Both the position numbers and the translations under genes were made by a program. Under the pieces are notes generated by a model. It did no database searches. It was given only the letters and a program-made list of their open reading frames with translations, and was not told the DNA's origin. Positions 1 through 6,190 of a DNA stretch of 6,418 nt are shown here, in pieces (position 1 is the first letter of the stretch; each line of letters opens with the position of its first letter). Source of the stretch: Pseudomonadota bacterium. GTDB taxonomy: Bacteria; Myxococcota; Myxococcia; Myxococcales; Anaeromyxobacteraceae. The stretch is taken from assembly GCA_023419875.1 (NCBI GenBank), contig JAEZXM010000067.1, positions 1 through 6,418 of the forward strand. Reading direction: 5' to 3'.

Positions 1-345
1 AGCGAGTTCATCCCCAGGCTCGCGGAGGCCAAGAAGCTCGTCGCGAGGGTGGTGGACGAGGACGGGCGCGTCGTGCGCAAGGAGCTGGAACCCATGGACC
101 TGCTCCTCATGGAGGCGGACCAGGGACAGCTCGTCGTCACGGGGCTCTCGGAGAAGGCGCTCCTCGAGCGCCTCGGGGGAGGGCGGGGCACGGTTCCCTC
201 CGGCTTGGTGGGCTCGATCGTGAGCCTGGACCAGGGGGCGAGCGTGAAGCATGGCGCGATCTTCTATCGGGTCCGATTGCTGGTGGCGCGGAGCTGGCTC
301 GAGCCGCTGGTGAGGATCTTCACGGAGCCGCCGGCGGCGCAGTGA
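1..345 (+). CDS. C-terminal part of an unidentified protein (5' end outside window)
   Basis: An open frame runs from the first base of the window to the TGA at 343-345, giving about 114 residues with no stop, so the gene most likely starts upstream. The GTG codons at 49 and 52 are in frame, but nothing resembling a ribosome site precedes them and the frame is equally protein-like before them. The segment reads as a soluble, mixed alpha/beta domain: a charged helix (RLAEAKKLVARVVDEDGR), an acidic Leu/Met-rich stretch (PMDLLLMEAD), a Gly-rich turn (GGGRG) and a hydrophobic, basic C-terminus (YRVRLLVARSWLEPLVRIF). No transmembrane segment or catalytic motif is visible and I do not recognise the family. 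Its stop overlaps the 3' end of a minus-strand frame that holds an NmrA-like scrap, so the gene may end next to debris. Confidence 0.6.
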   Translation, partial: SEFIPRLAEAKKLVARVVDEDGRVVRKELEPMDLLLMEADQGQLVVTGLSEKALLERLGGGRGTVPSGLVGSIVSLDQGASVKHGAIFYRVRLLVARSWLEPLVRIFTEPPAAQ

Positions 346-346
346 C

Positions 347-496
347 GAGCTCCGCGCCTCGCTGGAACACGCCCAGCGCGCACTTCCCGATGTCCTCGGC
401 GGCAATCCCCGGCAGGCGCGCCCCGCCGAGCGGGAGCGCCAGGACCAGCCCGCCGTCCACGCCTCTCCGCGGGCCCACACCGAAGAAGATGGCTGA
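347..496 (-). pseudogene. Remnant of an NmrA/NAD(P)-binding-family gene (about 50 codons)
   Basis: The minus-strand frame here encodes a short stretch that looks like part of the C-terminal half of NmrA-like atypical short-chain dehydrogenases. It has a hydrophobic segment with an FFG motif, GGLVLALPLG, then LPGIAAEDIGKCALGVF. The iavEDIG-like block (AEDIG at about 386-400) followed by a helix is the hallmark I rely on. Sequence on both sides is not recognisable: no Rossmann GxxGxxG N-terminus is present upstream, and the frame ends at a stop at 320-322 without the usual continuation. It is therefore a both-ends-truncated fragment, not a functional gene. The same frame stays open to 1288, but from about 530 onward it is only the antisense of the glycoside hydrolase gene. 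Family assignment is from memory of the motif and the fragment is short, so a chance resemblance remains possible. Confidence 0.42.
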
Positions 497-521
497 AACG
501 GCATCGCCAGCAGCCGATGGC

Positions 522-526
522 GGGAG
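522..526 (+). promoter_or_regulatory. Ribosome binding site of the GH26-like gene
   Basis: GGGAG lies 9 bases before the GTG at 536 and 12 before the ATG at 539. The spacing favours the GTG slightly, but either start gives the same signal peptide. Confidence 0.5.
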
Positions 527-535
527 CAGAATTCG

Positions 536-1636
536 GTGATGGTCACTGGATCGCCCGCCGTGCTCACCGTCCGCTTCGCCCTCCTCGTCGCCGCCGTCTG
601 CCTCTCGGCGCCGGCATCGGCCCAGCAAGCCGTCCCGCGCGCGGACTACGGCGCCCGGCTGGAGCCGAAGGATCGCATCCTCCACGGCGGGGGACAGGAT
701 CCAGCGGGGTTCGTCCAGTACTGGCGGGTCATGGGCGAGGGGGCTCGGCCGGCGTTCCTCATGCACTACCTCCAGCTCCGGTCGGTGCGGGACGGCAGCC
801 TCGCCGGGCTCGCGAGCGAGCTGGCCGGCTACGAACAGGACGGCGTGCACCTCGCCGTGCAGATCGGCCTCGCGATGACGGAGGACGGGAAGCCGACCTC
901 GCATTACGAGGGGAAGGTCGCCGCCGGGGAGCACGACTTCAACATCGACGCGCTCTGCGACGAGCTGGAGGTGCTCGGGCACCCCGTCCTGCTGCGCATC
1001 GGGTACGAGTTCAACGGCACGACCTGGAACGGCTACCGGCCGAAGACGTACGTCGAGGCGTTTCGGCGGATCACCACCAAGATCCGCGCGCGGAAGCTCG
1101 AGGTCGCGACCGTCTGGGACGCGGCCGGCGAGCTCGACCACCTGCAGGGCGTCATGGACTACTACCCCGGCGACGAGTTCGTCGACTGGTGGGGGCTCAA
1201 CCTCTTCTCGGGGCCGAAGGGCTCGGCGATCAGCGCCTTCATGTTCAGCAAGCCCATCGCGCGGTTCCTGGACGCGGCCGAGCAGCACGGAAAGCCCGTG
1301 CTGATCGGCGAGGCGACGCCCCGGTACACCGGCGTCGGCGCCGGCCAGAAGAGCTGGGACCGCTGGTTCGGCGATTTCTTCGAGCTCATCGCCCGCCGGC
1401 CCGGGATCAAGGCGATCAGCTACATCAACTGGGACTGGTCGAGGTTCCCGCAGTGGCGCGACTGGGGCGAAGCGCGCCTGGAGCTCGACCCGGTGGTGGC
1501 GGCGAAGTTCCGCTCCATCGTCTCGAGCCCGCCGTACCTGTCCGGCGGCACGGAGGAGGTCGTGCGCGCGGCGCTGCGCCTCCCACGCGAGCCTTCCGCG
1601 GAGGGTTCCGGCGAGCCCGGGGAGGGCATACGGTGA
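536..1636 (+). CDS. Secreted glycoside hydrolase, GH26-like (clan GH-A, beta-mannanase type)
   Basis: The 366-residue product is predicted to be exported and to hydrolyse a beta-linked polysaccharide or oligosaccharide, as GH26 enzymes do on beta-mannan; the substrate here is inferred. Residues 1-30 form a signal peptide (Arg13, hydrophobic core LLVAAVCL, ASAQ cleavage site). Clan GH-A landmarks follow in order. ILHGGGQ lies at 48-54. RIGYEFNG lies at 154-161, with Glu158 as candidate acid/base and Trp164 nearby. YYPGDEFVDWWGLN lies at 209-222, the YPG-D-(Y/F)-VDW signature of GH26-type proteins. VLIGEATP lies at 255-262, with Glu259 as candidate nucleophile. YINWDW lies at 296-301 on the last barrel strand. 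Both glutamates are present at the expected spacing, so it looks catalytically intact. About 30 Pro/Gly/Glu-rich residues trail the domain and no binding module is attached. The gene stands alone, followed by 76 bases to the next frame, with no transporter or other glycan gene beside it. The start is GTG 536 or ATG 539. Confidence 0.82.
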   Translation: MMVTGSPAVLTVRFALLVAAVCLSAPASAQQAVPRADYGARLEPKDRILHGGGQDPAGFVQYWRVMGEGARPAFLMHYLQLRSVRDGSLAGLASELAGYEQDGVHLAVQIGLAMTEDGKPTSHYEGKVAAGEHDFNIDALCDELEVLGHPVLLRIGYEFNGTTWNGYRPKTYVEAFRRITTKIRARKLEVATVWDAAGELDHLQGVMDYYPGDEFVDWWGLNLFSGPKGSAISAFMFSKPIARFLDAAEQHGKPVLIGEATPRYTGVGAGQKSWDRWFGDFFELIARRPGIKAISYINWDWSRFPQWRDWGEARLELDPVVAAKFRSIVSSPPYLSGGTEEVVRAALRLPREPSAEGSGEPGEGIR

Positions 1637-1655
1637 CGTCGACCTCGCGTCGACG
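1637..1655 (+). terminator. Small inverted repeat after the GH26-like gene
   Basis: CGTCGAC and GTCGACG form a perfect 7-bp stem around a 5-base loop (CTCGC), starting one base after the TGA of the hydrolase. No T-tract follows, so it is at best a weak or Rho-assisted terminator or an mRNA 3'-end stabiliser. Confidence 0.3.
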
Positions 1656-1679
1656 GGAAGGGGCGGAGAGTTTCCCAGG

Positions 1680-1705
1680 CCTCCTAACGCAGGAGGTCGG
1701 AGGAG
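1680..1705 (+). promoter_or_regulatory. Double Shine-Dalgarno, one copy inside a hairpin
   Basis: CCTCCT (1680-1685) pairs perfectly with AGGAGG (1691-1696) around the loop AACGC. A second AGGAG (1701-1705) follows 7 bases before the ATG at 1713. The second copy sets the start at ATG 1713; the first copy is 10 bases before the alternative GTG at 1707. The hairpin could hide the stronger site. Confidence 0.5.
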
Positions 1706-1712
1706 AGTGACA

Positions 1713-2249
1713 ATGACGCGGTCCGTCCGGCTCGGCGCCGCCGTGCTCGTCGCTCTGCTCTCCGCAGGGGCGCGCGCCGAGAGCGAGGGGTACTACTGCC
1801 ACGCCTCCACGTACCTCGCCTACGAAACGGCCTGGGGCCAAGGCTTCGGCGAGTTCGACGTGTATGCGACCCCTAGGCACCGGCTGCACGTGATCACGTT
1901 CGGCGCCGACGGAGCATTCGGGCCCGAGTGGGAGGTGGACCTTCCCATGTTCCAGACGCACGCGATGCGGTGCGACGAGCGCTCGGTCACGCTCGTCGGC
2001 TGGGAGGCGATTCATCGTGTGGAGCTGCAGCCCGGGAGTGCGGTCTACGCCGGCGCGTCTCCCGTTCCCGCGAGCTGCGCCGGGCGCGGCGGCGTCGACC
2101 CGGAGAAGGAAGGTTGCGAGTACCGAGGTTGTCGTAGTCGACGACGACCTCGACAAGGCCGCCAGGTGCGATGTGCCGTAGGATTCCCGCGTCACGTACG
2201 CGGTGAGGTCGGCAGGGCGGGGTTGATCTCCACGGTGTACGGGCTGTAG
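1713..2249 (+). CDS. Small secreted protein of unknown function, C-terminus probably replaced
   Basis: The start is ATG 1713, chosen because AGGAG lies 7 bases upstream; GTG 1707 is possible. The frame gives 178 residues. Residues 1-22 are a clean signal peptide (Arg3 and Arg6, core LGAAVLVALLSAGA, cleavage after ARA). The mature part to about residue 108 looks like a genuine domain: YYCHASTYLAYE (27-38), RHRLHVITFG (55-64), then VDLPMFQTHAMRCDE (75-89) and VTLVGWEAIHRVELQP (92-107). Cys29 and Cys87 could pair. I do not recognise a named family. After about residue 115 the sequence becomes Arg-rich (RSRRRPRQGRQ), and from about 2113 it is antisense to the minus-strand CARDB/PPC remnant, ending 58 bases inside the recognisable PPC frame. 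The simplest reading is that the native 3' end was lost when the remnant arrived and the present stop is accidental. The gene may be nonfunctional or encode a tailed variant. Confidence 0.6.
   Translation: MTRSVRLGAAVLVALLSAGARAESEGYYCHASTYLAYETAWGQGFGEFDVYATPRHRLHVITFGADGAFGPEWEVDLPMFQTHAMRCDERSVTLVGWEAIHRVELQPGSAVYAGASPVPASCAGRGGVDPEKEGCEYRGCRSRRRPRQGRQVRCAVGFPRHVRGEVGRAGLISTVYGL
2113..2213 (-). pseudogene. Start of a second CARDB domain, split over two other frames
   Basis: Just beyond the end of the PPC domain the recognisable protein continues in different frames. One frame gives ADLTAYVTRESYGTSHLA (from 2213 down), and a second gives APGGLVEVVVDYDNLGT (about 2167-2119). Joined, they read as the first strands of a CARDB immunoglobulin-like domain: a P/A-D-L opening, an APGG turn, then alternating hydrophobics ending in N-x-G. 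Two frameshifts are needed, one near 2226-2213 and one near 2170, and similarity stops at about 2113. This is the continuation of the gene at 2192-2878, disrupted and then cut off. Confidence 0.55.
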
Positions 2250-2878
2250 TCGTCGGCCCGCTGGCCCGCGACCTCGAAACGGTAGACGCCCGTCTCCCCC
2301 ACGGTGAACGGAACGACCAGGAAGGTAGTCTCCTCCTGCTCGGTCACGACCACGCCGGACGGTGCGATGACGCGCACCGTGAAGCCCCGCGGGCTCGCGT
2401 TGTCGCCGGTCACCTCGATGGTGAATGACTCGCCGGCCTGCGCTTCTAGGGACAGCCAGTCGTGTGCGTCCTCGCAGTGGTTGCGCTGCTGCGGCACGCC
2501 GAACTGGATGGGGTTCGCGTCGGCCGCCCGATCGTCCTCCTCGTACTGGTCGGGCACGCACCCCAGGGGCCGAACGGTGATCGGAAGGGGCGGCGACACG
2601 TTGTTCTCCTCGACGATCTCCGGGAGCGTCTCGTCCGGGTCGATGATCGCGAAGAGGTGATAGTTGCCCGCCGCGATGTCTGGAGGGATCGGGCCGAGCG
2701 CCGGAACGGTCTCCCAGGCGCCCTCGCCGAACGCCGGGATTGTGACGCGGTCGAGCGGCAAATCGCCAGGATCGAGCTGGTCGTCAGCCGACAGCACCAC
2801 CTCGGCCACGGTGGGTCCGGCCATTGCGAACCCGTCGTTCGCGAGGTTGAGCAGTACGTCGGCGATGCCTCCGACCAC
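2192..2878 (-). CDS. CARDB-PPC surface-protein fragment (probable pseudogene, both ends damaged)
   Basis: The frame yields 228 residues from GTG 2878. Residues 1 to about 102 fit a CARDB (cell-adhesion-related, Ig-like) domain lacking its first strand: GGIADVLLNLANDG, VVLSADDQLDPGD, AGNYHLFAIIDPD, then EIVEENN. Residues about 109-217 fit a bacterial pre-peptidase C-terminal (PPC) domain: DQYEEDD (110-116), DWLSLEAQAGESFTIEV (140-156), a V-IAPSG turn and TGVYRFEV (196-203) before YTVEI. In other bacteria such modules sit in long secreted proteins and mediate adhesion or accompany exported peptidases. No signal peptide, no catalytic domain and no ribosome site precede the GTG. The frame runs on upstream (NPDPNFPIV) only until it meets the ssrA terminator at about 2920. 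At the 3' end the TGA falls where a second CARDB domain begins in other frames. I therefore read it as a decayed internal piece of a larger gene; an intact short protein is less likely. Confidence 0.62.
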   Translation of the reverse strand: MVGGIADVLLNLANDGFAMAGPTVAEVVLSADDQLDPGDLPLDRVTIPAFGEGAWETVPALGPIPPDIAAGNYHLFAIIDPDETLPEIVEENNVSPPLPITVRPLGCVPDQYEEDDRAADANPIQFGVPQQRNHCEDAHDWLSLEAQAGESFTIEVTGDNASPRGFTVRVIAPSGVVVTEQEETTFLVVPFTVGETGVYRFEVAGQRADDYSPYTVEINPALPTSPRT

Positions 2879-2919
2879 GATCGGGAAGTTGGGATCCGGG
2901 TTGTGGGCCCAAGGGGCCG

Positions 2920-2950
2920 AAAAGCAGAAAGCCCTGGGAGTCCAGGGCTT
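2920..2950 (-). terminator. Rho-independent terminator of ssrA
   Basis: On the minus strand AAGCCCTGG (2950-2942) pairs perfectly with CCAGGGCTT (2937-2929) around the loop ACTC. The T-rich run TTTCTGCTTTT (2930-2920) follows. It begins 4 bases after the last tmRNA base, as expected for ssrA. Confidence 0.88.
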
Positions 2951-2953
2951 CGA

Positions 2954-3302
<349 letters not shown>

Positions 3303-3322
3303 ATGACGAACCTGCACGGCCC

Positions 3323-3349
3323 ATCTAAGGCCGCGGCCGCGAAGGTCAA
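3323..3349 (-). promoter_or_regulatory. Candidate promoter of ssrA
   Basis: On the minus strand TTGACC (3349-3344) matches the sigma-70 -35 box in five of six bases. A poor -10 candidate, TTAGAT (3328-3323), follows after 15 bases; TAGATG at 3327-3322 gives 16. Transcription would begin about 13 bases before the mature 5' end, consistent with RNase P trimming of the leader. The -10 match is weak. Confidence 0.4.
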
Positions 3350-3526
3350 GCGGCGGCAGCCATCCTAGCACGGGGACGGGCGGGCGGCCGGGGGCTCTCC
3401 TGCGGGCGATCGTGCTTGGCTCGCCTGCGGCCAGTGCCTGTGTGCGGGTACGCTCATGCACCCTGGGAGGTCGATGAACCGCTCCCATCGCCGCGTGTTC
3501 GTGCTGTCCGCGGTGCCCCGACCGCA

Positions 3527-4243
3527 TCACCGGCGGCCGCCGACCTCGTCCAGGTGCTCGAGGAGGTCCGCCGGGTCGTCGAACACGCGGTACGCGCCCG
3601 CGCGCTCCAGCTCTTCCTGGCCGTAGCCGCCGGAGAGGAGGCCGATCCCGAGCGCCCGCGCCCGCCGGGCCGCGAGCATGTCCCAGACGGAATCGCCCAC
3701 CACGGTCGCCGTGTCCATCGACACGCTCAGCGCCCGACCTGCCGCTAGGAAGAGGTCCGGATCGGGCTTCGCGTGGCGAACCTGGTCCCGCGTGATGACG
3801 GGCACCCGCTGCAGATCGATCCCGAGCCTCGCGACCACCGGCTCGGCCCACTGCCGCTGCCCGCTCGTGGCGATCGCCCACGGGATCCCGGACTCGGTGA
3901 GCGCCGTGAGCAGCGCGCGCGCGCCGGGGAGGGGCCGGACGTCCGCGCTGCGCCTCCGGTACGCCTCGCCGTGCAGCCGCTGGAGCCGCTCGACGCGCTC
4001 CGGCGAGAGATCCGCGCCCGTCTCGCGCAGGAGCTGGTTGGCGAAGAGCCCGCCGCTCATCCCGATGCGGCGGTGGATCCGCCAGACCGAGAGCTCGATC
4101 CCCTCGGCCTGGAGCGCCTCCGACCAGGCGAGGACGTGCTGATAGACGCTGTCCACGAGCGTGCCGTCGAGGTCGAACAGGAACGAGGAGGGCAGCTCGG
4201 GTGCCGCCGCGCTTCGGTCGGGGACCATGCGTGGAAGGTACAT
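3527..4243 (-). CDS. HAD-superfamily phosphatase (phosphoglycolate phosphatase/phosphoglucomutase-like)
   Basis: This cytoplasmic enzyme of up to 238 residues should hydrolyse a small phosphate ester using Mg2+ and an aspartyl-phosphate intermediate. All four HAD motifs are present. Motif I is FDLDGTLVDS (23-32), with Asp24 as nucleophile and Asp26 as acid/base. Motif II is IATSG (124-128). The motif III lysine is in HAKPDPDLF (Lys159), and motif IV is VVGDSVWDMLAA (Asp184, Asp188). A helical C1 cap sits between motifs I and II (about 33-105), so it belongs to the PGP/beta-phosphoglucomutase-like subgroup; the substrate cannot be read from sequence. Length is normal. ATG 4228 (233 residues, MVPDRS) is an alternative start that puts motif I nearer the usual position; neither start has a recognisable ribosome site. 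A GC-rich hairpin lies between it and the gene upstream on the same strand, so it is probably transcribed separately. Confidence 0.88.
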   Translation of the reverse strand: MYLPRMVPDRSAAAPELPSSFLFDLDGTLVDSVYQHVLAWSEALQAEGIELSVWRIHRRIGMSGGLFANQLLRETGADLSPERVERLQRLHGEAYRRRSADVRPLPGARALLTALTESGIPWAIATSGQRQWAEPVVARLGIDLQRVPVITRDQVRHAKPDPDLFLAAGRALSVSMDTATVVGDSVWDMLAARRARALGIGLLSGGYGQEELERAGAYRVFDDPADLLEHLDEVGGRR

Positions 4244-4299
4244 CGCGGCGCGTGCGTGCGGGCACCGACCGCCAGGGGGGGAGCAGACCCGGCAAGGGG

Positions 4300-4324
4300 C
4301 GGGCCCGCTCGTCGAGCGGGCCCG
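4300..4324 (-). terminator. Strong GC hairpin after the exported-protein gene
   Basis: CGGGCCCGCTC (4300-4310) and GAGCGGGCCCG (4314-4324) form a perfect 11-bp stem with a 3-base loop. It begins 8 bases past the stop of the minus-strand gene at 4332-4949. No T-run follows, so it is a U-less terminator or transcript-end stabiliser, separating that gene from the HAD gene. Confidence 0.55.
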
Positions 4325-4331
4325 GTGGCAC

Positions 4332-4949
4332 TCAGGGCCCTGCCGGGAAGCTCGTCACCATGTTGAGGTGCGTCGCGATGTCGATGCCGGGGTCCACGAG
4401 GATCCGCTGCCCCTCGTGCTCGAAGGCGAACCGGCTGATCGCGATGAGCTCGATGAAGTAGCCGGGGCATGCAGCTCCGGAGACGAGCTCGGACGGCATC
4501 TCGGCCTCGCAGCGCGGGTCGGTGACGGGCCGCGGGTCGGTGCTCTGCGAGGTGATCCAGTGGAAGTGCGCGAACGCGCCGGGCTGCGGGATGTCGCTCC
4601 GCGGCGTGAGCCACACCGGGTGATCCCTCTCCTGGTAGAGGAAGACCGCCGCGCCGGGCTTCGCCCGCAGGATCCAGCCCGCGAAGCACGCCCGCGGCGG
4701 CGTCTCGGGCCCGCAGTGGCGCACCACCGGGTAACCCCCGGGCGTCACCTCGCCGGTGCGGGTGACGTAGAGGAGCCCGGTGAGGCTCCCGTCCGGAGCG
4801 CGAAAGGTCTCCTGGTGCGTGTCGAGGTGGTTTCCGAAGAGGAACGTGAACGGCCGGGCATGGTCACGGAACGTGCGTCCGCCGGCGTGAACTGGAAGTG
4901 AAACGAGCGCGAGCGCCAGCGCGGCGGCGGCCTGCAAGATCTTCCTCAT
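4332..4949 (-). CDS. Exported protein of unknown function with conserved-looking His and Cys residues
   Basis: The start is ATG 4949, fixed by an excellent ribosome site just upstream; the frame stays open 22 codons further but that part is not signal-like. The product has 205 residues. A textbook Sec signal peptide (MRKILQ, core AAAALALALVSL, cleavage at VHA-GG, residue 22) directs it to the periplasm or outside. The mature protein has GNHLDTHQETF (39-49), LTGLLYVTRTG (56-66), FAGWILRAKPG (89-99), HPVWLTPRSDIPQPG (110-124), FAHFHW (126-131), then PGYFIELIAISRFAFEHEG (162-180) and a short C-terminus. Four cysteines (79, 88, 147, 161) could form two disulfides. His41, His45, His128 and His130 could bind metal, but no known catalytic signature is complete. 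The density of Gly, Pro, Trp and His motifs suggests a conserved family, but I cannot name it. It is transcribed away from the exported-protein gene at 5171. Confidence 0.78.
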   Translation of the reverse strand: MRKILQAAAALALALVSLPVHAGGRTFRDHARPFTFLFGNHLDTHQETFRAPDGSLTGLLYVTRTGEVTPGGYPVVRHCGPETPPRACFAGWILRAKPGAAVFLYQERDHPVWLTPRSDIPQPGAFAHFHWITSQSTDPRPVTDPRCEAEMPSELVSGAACPGYFIELIAISRFAFEHEGQRILVDPGIDIATHLNMVTSFPAGP

Positions 4950-4954
4950 GGCGA

Positions 4955-4962
4955 CTCCTCCT
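4955..4962 (-). promoter_or_regulatory. Shine-Dalgarno fixing the start at 4949
   Basis: AGGAGGAG on the minus strand ends 5 bases before ATG 4949. It rules in this ATG over the longer in-frame start at 5015. Confidence 0.8.
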
Positions 4963-5158
4963 TTCCCGTTCCCTAGCCGCCCGCCCGTTCGCCGGGAGGG
5001 GCAAGGCGGGGGCAAACGTGCGATCCACGACGGGGAGTGCGAGCGCGAGCCACGCGGTATCGCCGGGGAAATTCCGGACGTACCAGCACGGACAGCACGT
5101 GCAGGCGAGCACTCGGCAGGCAGGTGATCTACGCTTGAGGGGTGCGGATGACCGGCCC
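4963..5158. other. Divergent intergenic region between two exported-protein genes
   Basis: About 200 bases separate the two divergent ribosome sites and should hold both promoters, but I find no convincing -35/-10 pair on either strand. The only pattern is CAGCACG repeated directly two bases apart near 5085-5100, followed by further AGCAC copies; it is too short to call an operator. The plus-strand frame is open through this region but lacks a plausible start there. Confidence 0.35.
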
Positions 5159-5165
5159 GGGGAGG
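5159..5165 (+). promoter_or_regulatory. Shine-Dalgarno fixing the start at 5171
   Basis: GGGGAGG lies 5 bases before ATG 5171. It supports this start over the far-upstream in-frame codon at 4898, which would run over the opposite gene's signal peptide. Confidence 0.7.
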
Positions 5166-5170
5166 TGGTC

Positions 5171-6190
5171 ATGCTCGCAGCGCTCGTGCAGCTCGTGATC
5201 CTCGCCGCTCCGGCGTGCGCGACGCCCGACGTGGCCGGCTCGACGCTGCGGTCCGGGTATCTGCCCGCCTCGGACGACGCGACGTTCGCGCGGTGCTCGG
5301 CCGATCCCGAGTACCTCTTCCAGAACCGCGGCTCCGAGGTCACGAACAGCTTTCTCCTGGAGCTGAGCGCACCACTGCGCGATCGGGCGAACTTCGAGCG
5401 CGCGGTGTTTCAGCTCGCCGTCGCGGTCAACGGTCTCTGGATCGGGAACTCCCCGCGGCAGGGCGAGTTCGCGCCCGTTGGTCCCTGCGCCGACGACCTC
5501 CTCCGGTTCCTCGACGTCGGTCCCGCGCGCGGCGAGCTGCAGCGCACGGGCGCGAGCGCGGCCGGCGGACTGGCGGTGCTCGCCCTGCTGCGGGTGCTCG
5601 GCCTCGAGGACGAGGCGGTCTGGGCGAAGCGCGACGCGCGCTCACCGCGCGTGGATGCCCTGATCGCCCGCACCCTCGCCGGTGGCGCCATCGAAGGCTC
5701 GAAGGTGGGGCCGGGGGACGACCAGGCCGTGGAGATGCTCCGGGTCGGGAACGTCGTCGAGGTCCGGACGCCGGCAGGGACCGACTGGATCTTCGTGGCC
5801 TCGCGCCCTCGGGCCGCGGTGGACGGCAGCGGGAAACGCTGGCGGTTCATGGGCGTCCACGTCGCCGCCGTCGAGCGGGCGGGCGGCCGCGGAGTCCCCG
5901 GCGCGCTGGTCATCCGAACGGGGCGGATGCGGGCATGGTTCGACGCGACGCGCCGCTGGTGGTTCGAGCCGGCGAGCGCGTGCGGGAGCGGGCCGGAGGG
6001 GACGCTCGGCCGCTACTACGACACCTGGGAGGTCCTTCGCGAAGAGGAGTACCCGCTGCCCCCGCTCCTCCCGGTCGGCTCGCTCCTGCCCGATCTCCCG
6101 ATGTCCGGCGACTGGAGCCCGTGGCCCGACCTGTTCCAGGAGCACTCGCCGTCGCAGCGGACGGTGCGGCCGGCGGGCACGAGGCGCTAG
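5171..6190 (+). CDS. Exported protein of unknown function, 339 residues
   Basis: The start is ATG 5171. Residues 1-17 are a short hydrophobic export signal (MLAALVQLVILAAPACA) with no positive charge. Cleavage could follow ACA; the Cys16 context (APAC) is a poor lipobox, so lipidation is doubtful. The mature protein has an N-terminal part with CSADPEYLFQNRG (42-54), a long amphipathic region (60-90), GPCADDLLRFLDVG (105-117), and an Ala/Leu-rich helix about 129-150 that may be buried rather than membrane-spanning. A beta-rich part follows with VGNVVEVRTPAGTDWIFVAS (192-211), RWRFMGVHVAAVER (223-236) and ALVIRTGRMRAWFD (245-258). A Trp/Pro-rich tail (RRWWFEP, YYDTWEVLREEEYPLPPLLP, GDWSPWPDLF) closes it. 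I recognise no family or catalytic motif. Codon use is strongly GC3, like its neighbours. The gene ends 15 bases before a convergent stop, within a shared hairpin. Confidence 0.75.
   Translation: MLAALVQLVILAAPACATPDVAGSTLRSGYLPASDDATFARCSADPEYLFQNRGSEVTNSFLLELSAPLRDRANFERAVFQLAVAVNGLWIGNSPRQGEFAPVGPCADDLLRFLDVGPARGELQRTGASAAGGLAVLALLRVLGLEDEAVWAKRDARSPRVDALIARTLAGGAIEGSKVGPGDDQAVEMLRVGNVVEVRTPAGTDWIFVASRPRAAVDGSGKRWRFMGVHVAAVERAGGRGVPGALVIRTGRMRAWFDATRRWWFEPASACGSGPEGTLGRYYDTWEVLREEEYPLPPLLPVGSLLPDLPMSGDWSPWPDLFQEHSPSQRTVRPAGTRR

Noticed and set aside
517..1710. A 397-residue Arg/Ala-rich plus-strand frame over the hydrolase
   Set aside because: Its composition (RPRRRR, GRRAR repeats) is typical of an off-frame reading of GC-rich coding DNA; the overlapping frame has a signal peptide and GH26 motifs.
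2106..2179. Plus-strand peptide VASTEVVVVDDDLDKAARCDVP in frame 1
   Set aside because: It looks protein-like, but the same DNA gives a better CARDB match on the minus strand, and no start links it to the upstream gene without a frameshift.
1425..2561. A 378-residue minus-strand frame
   Set aside because: It is antisense to the hydrolase and the small secreted gene. Only a short internal part (near 2165-2213) is meaningful, as the frameshifted CARDB piece listed separately.
3474..3626. A 50-codon plus-strand frame starting MNRSHRRVFVLSAV after GGGAGG
   Set aside because: The start and ribosome site look attractive, but after about 14 residues it becomes Arg/Ser-rich antisense of the HAD gene; no domain or complete signal peptide.
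4898..5170. The upstream extension of the plus-strand exported-protein frame
   Set aside because: It overlaps the signal peptide and ribosome site of the divergent gene, is Arg/Ser-rich, and skips the strong ribosome site before ATG 5171.
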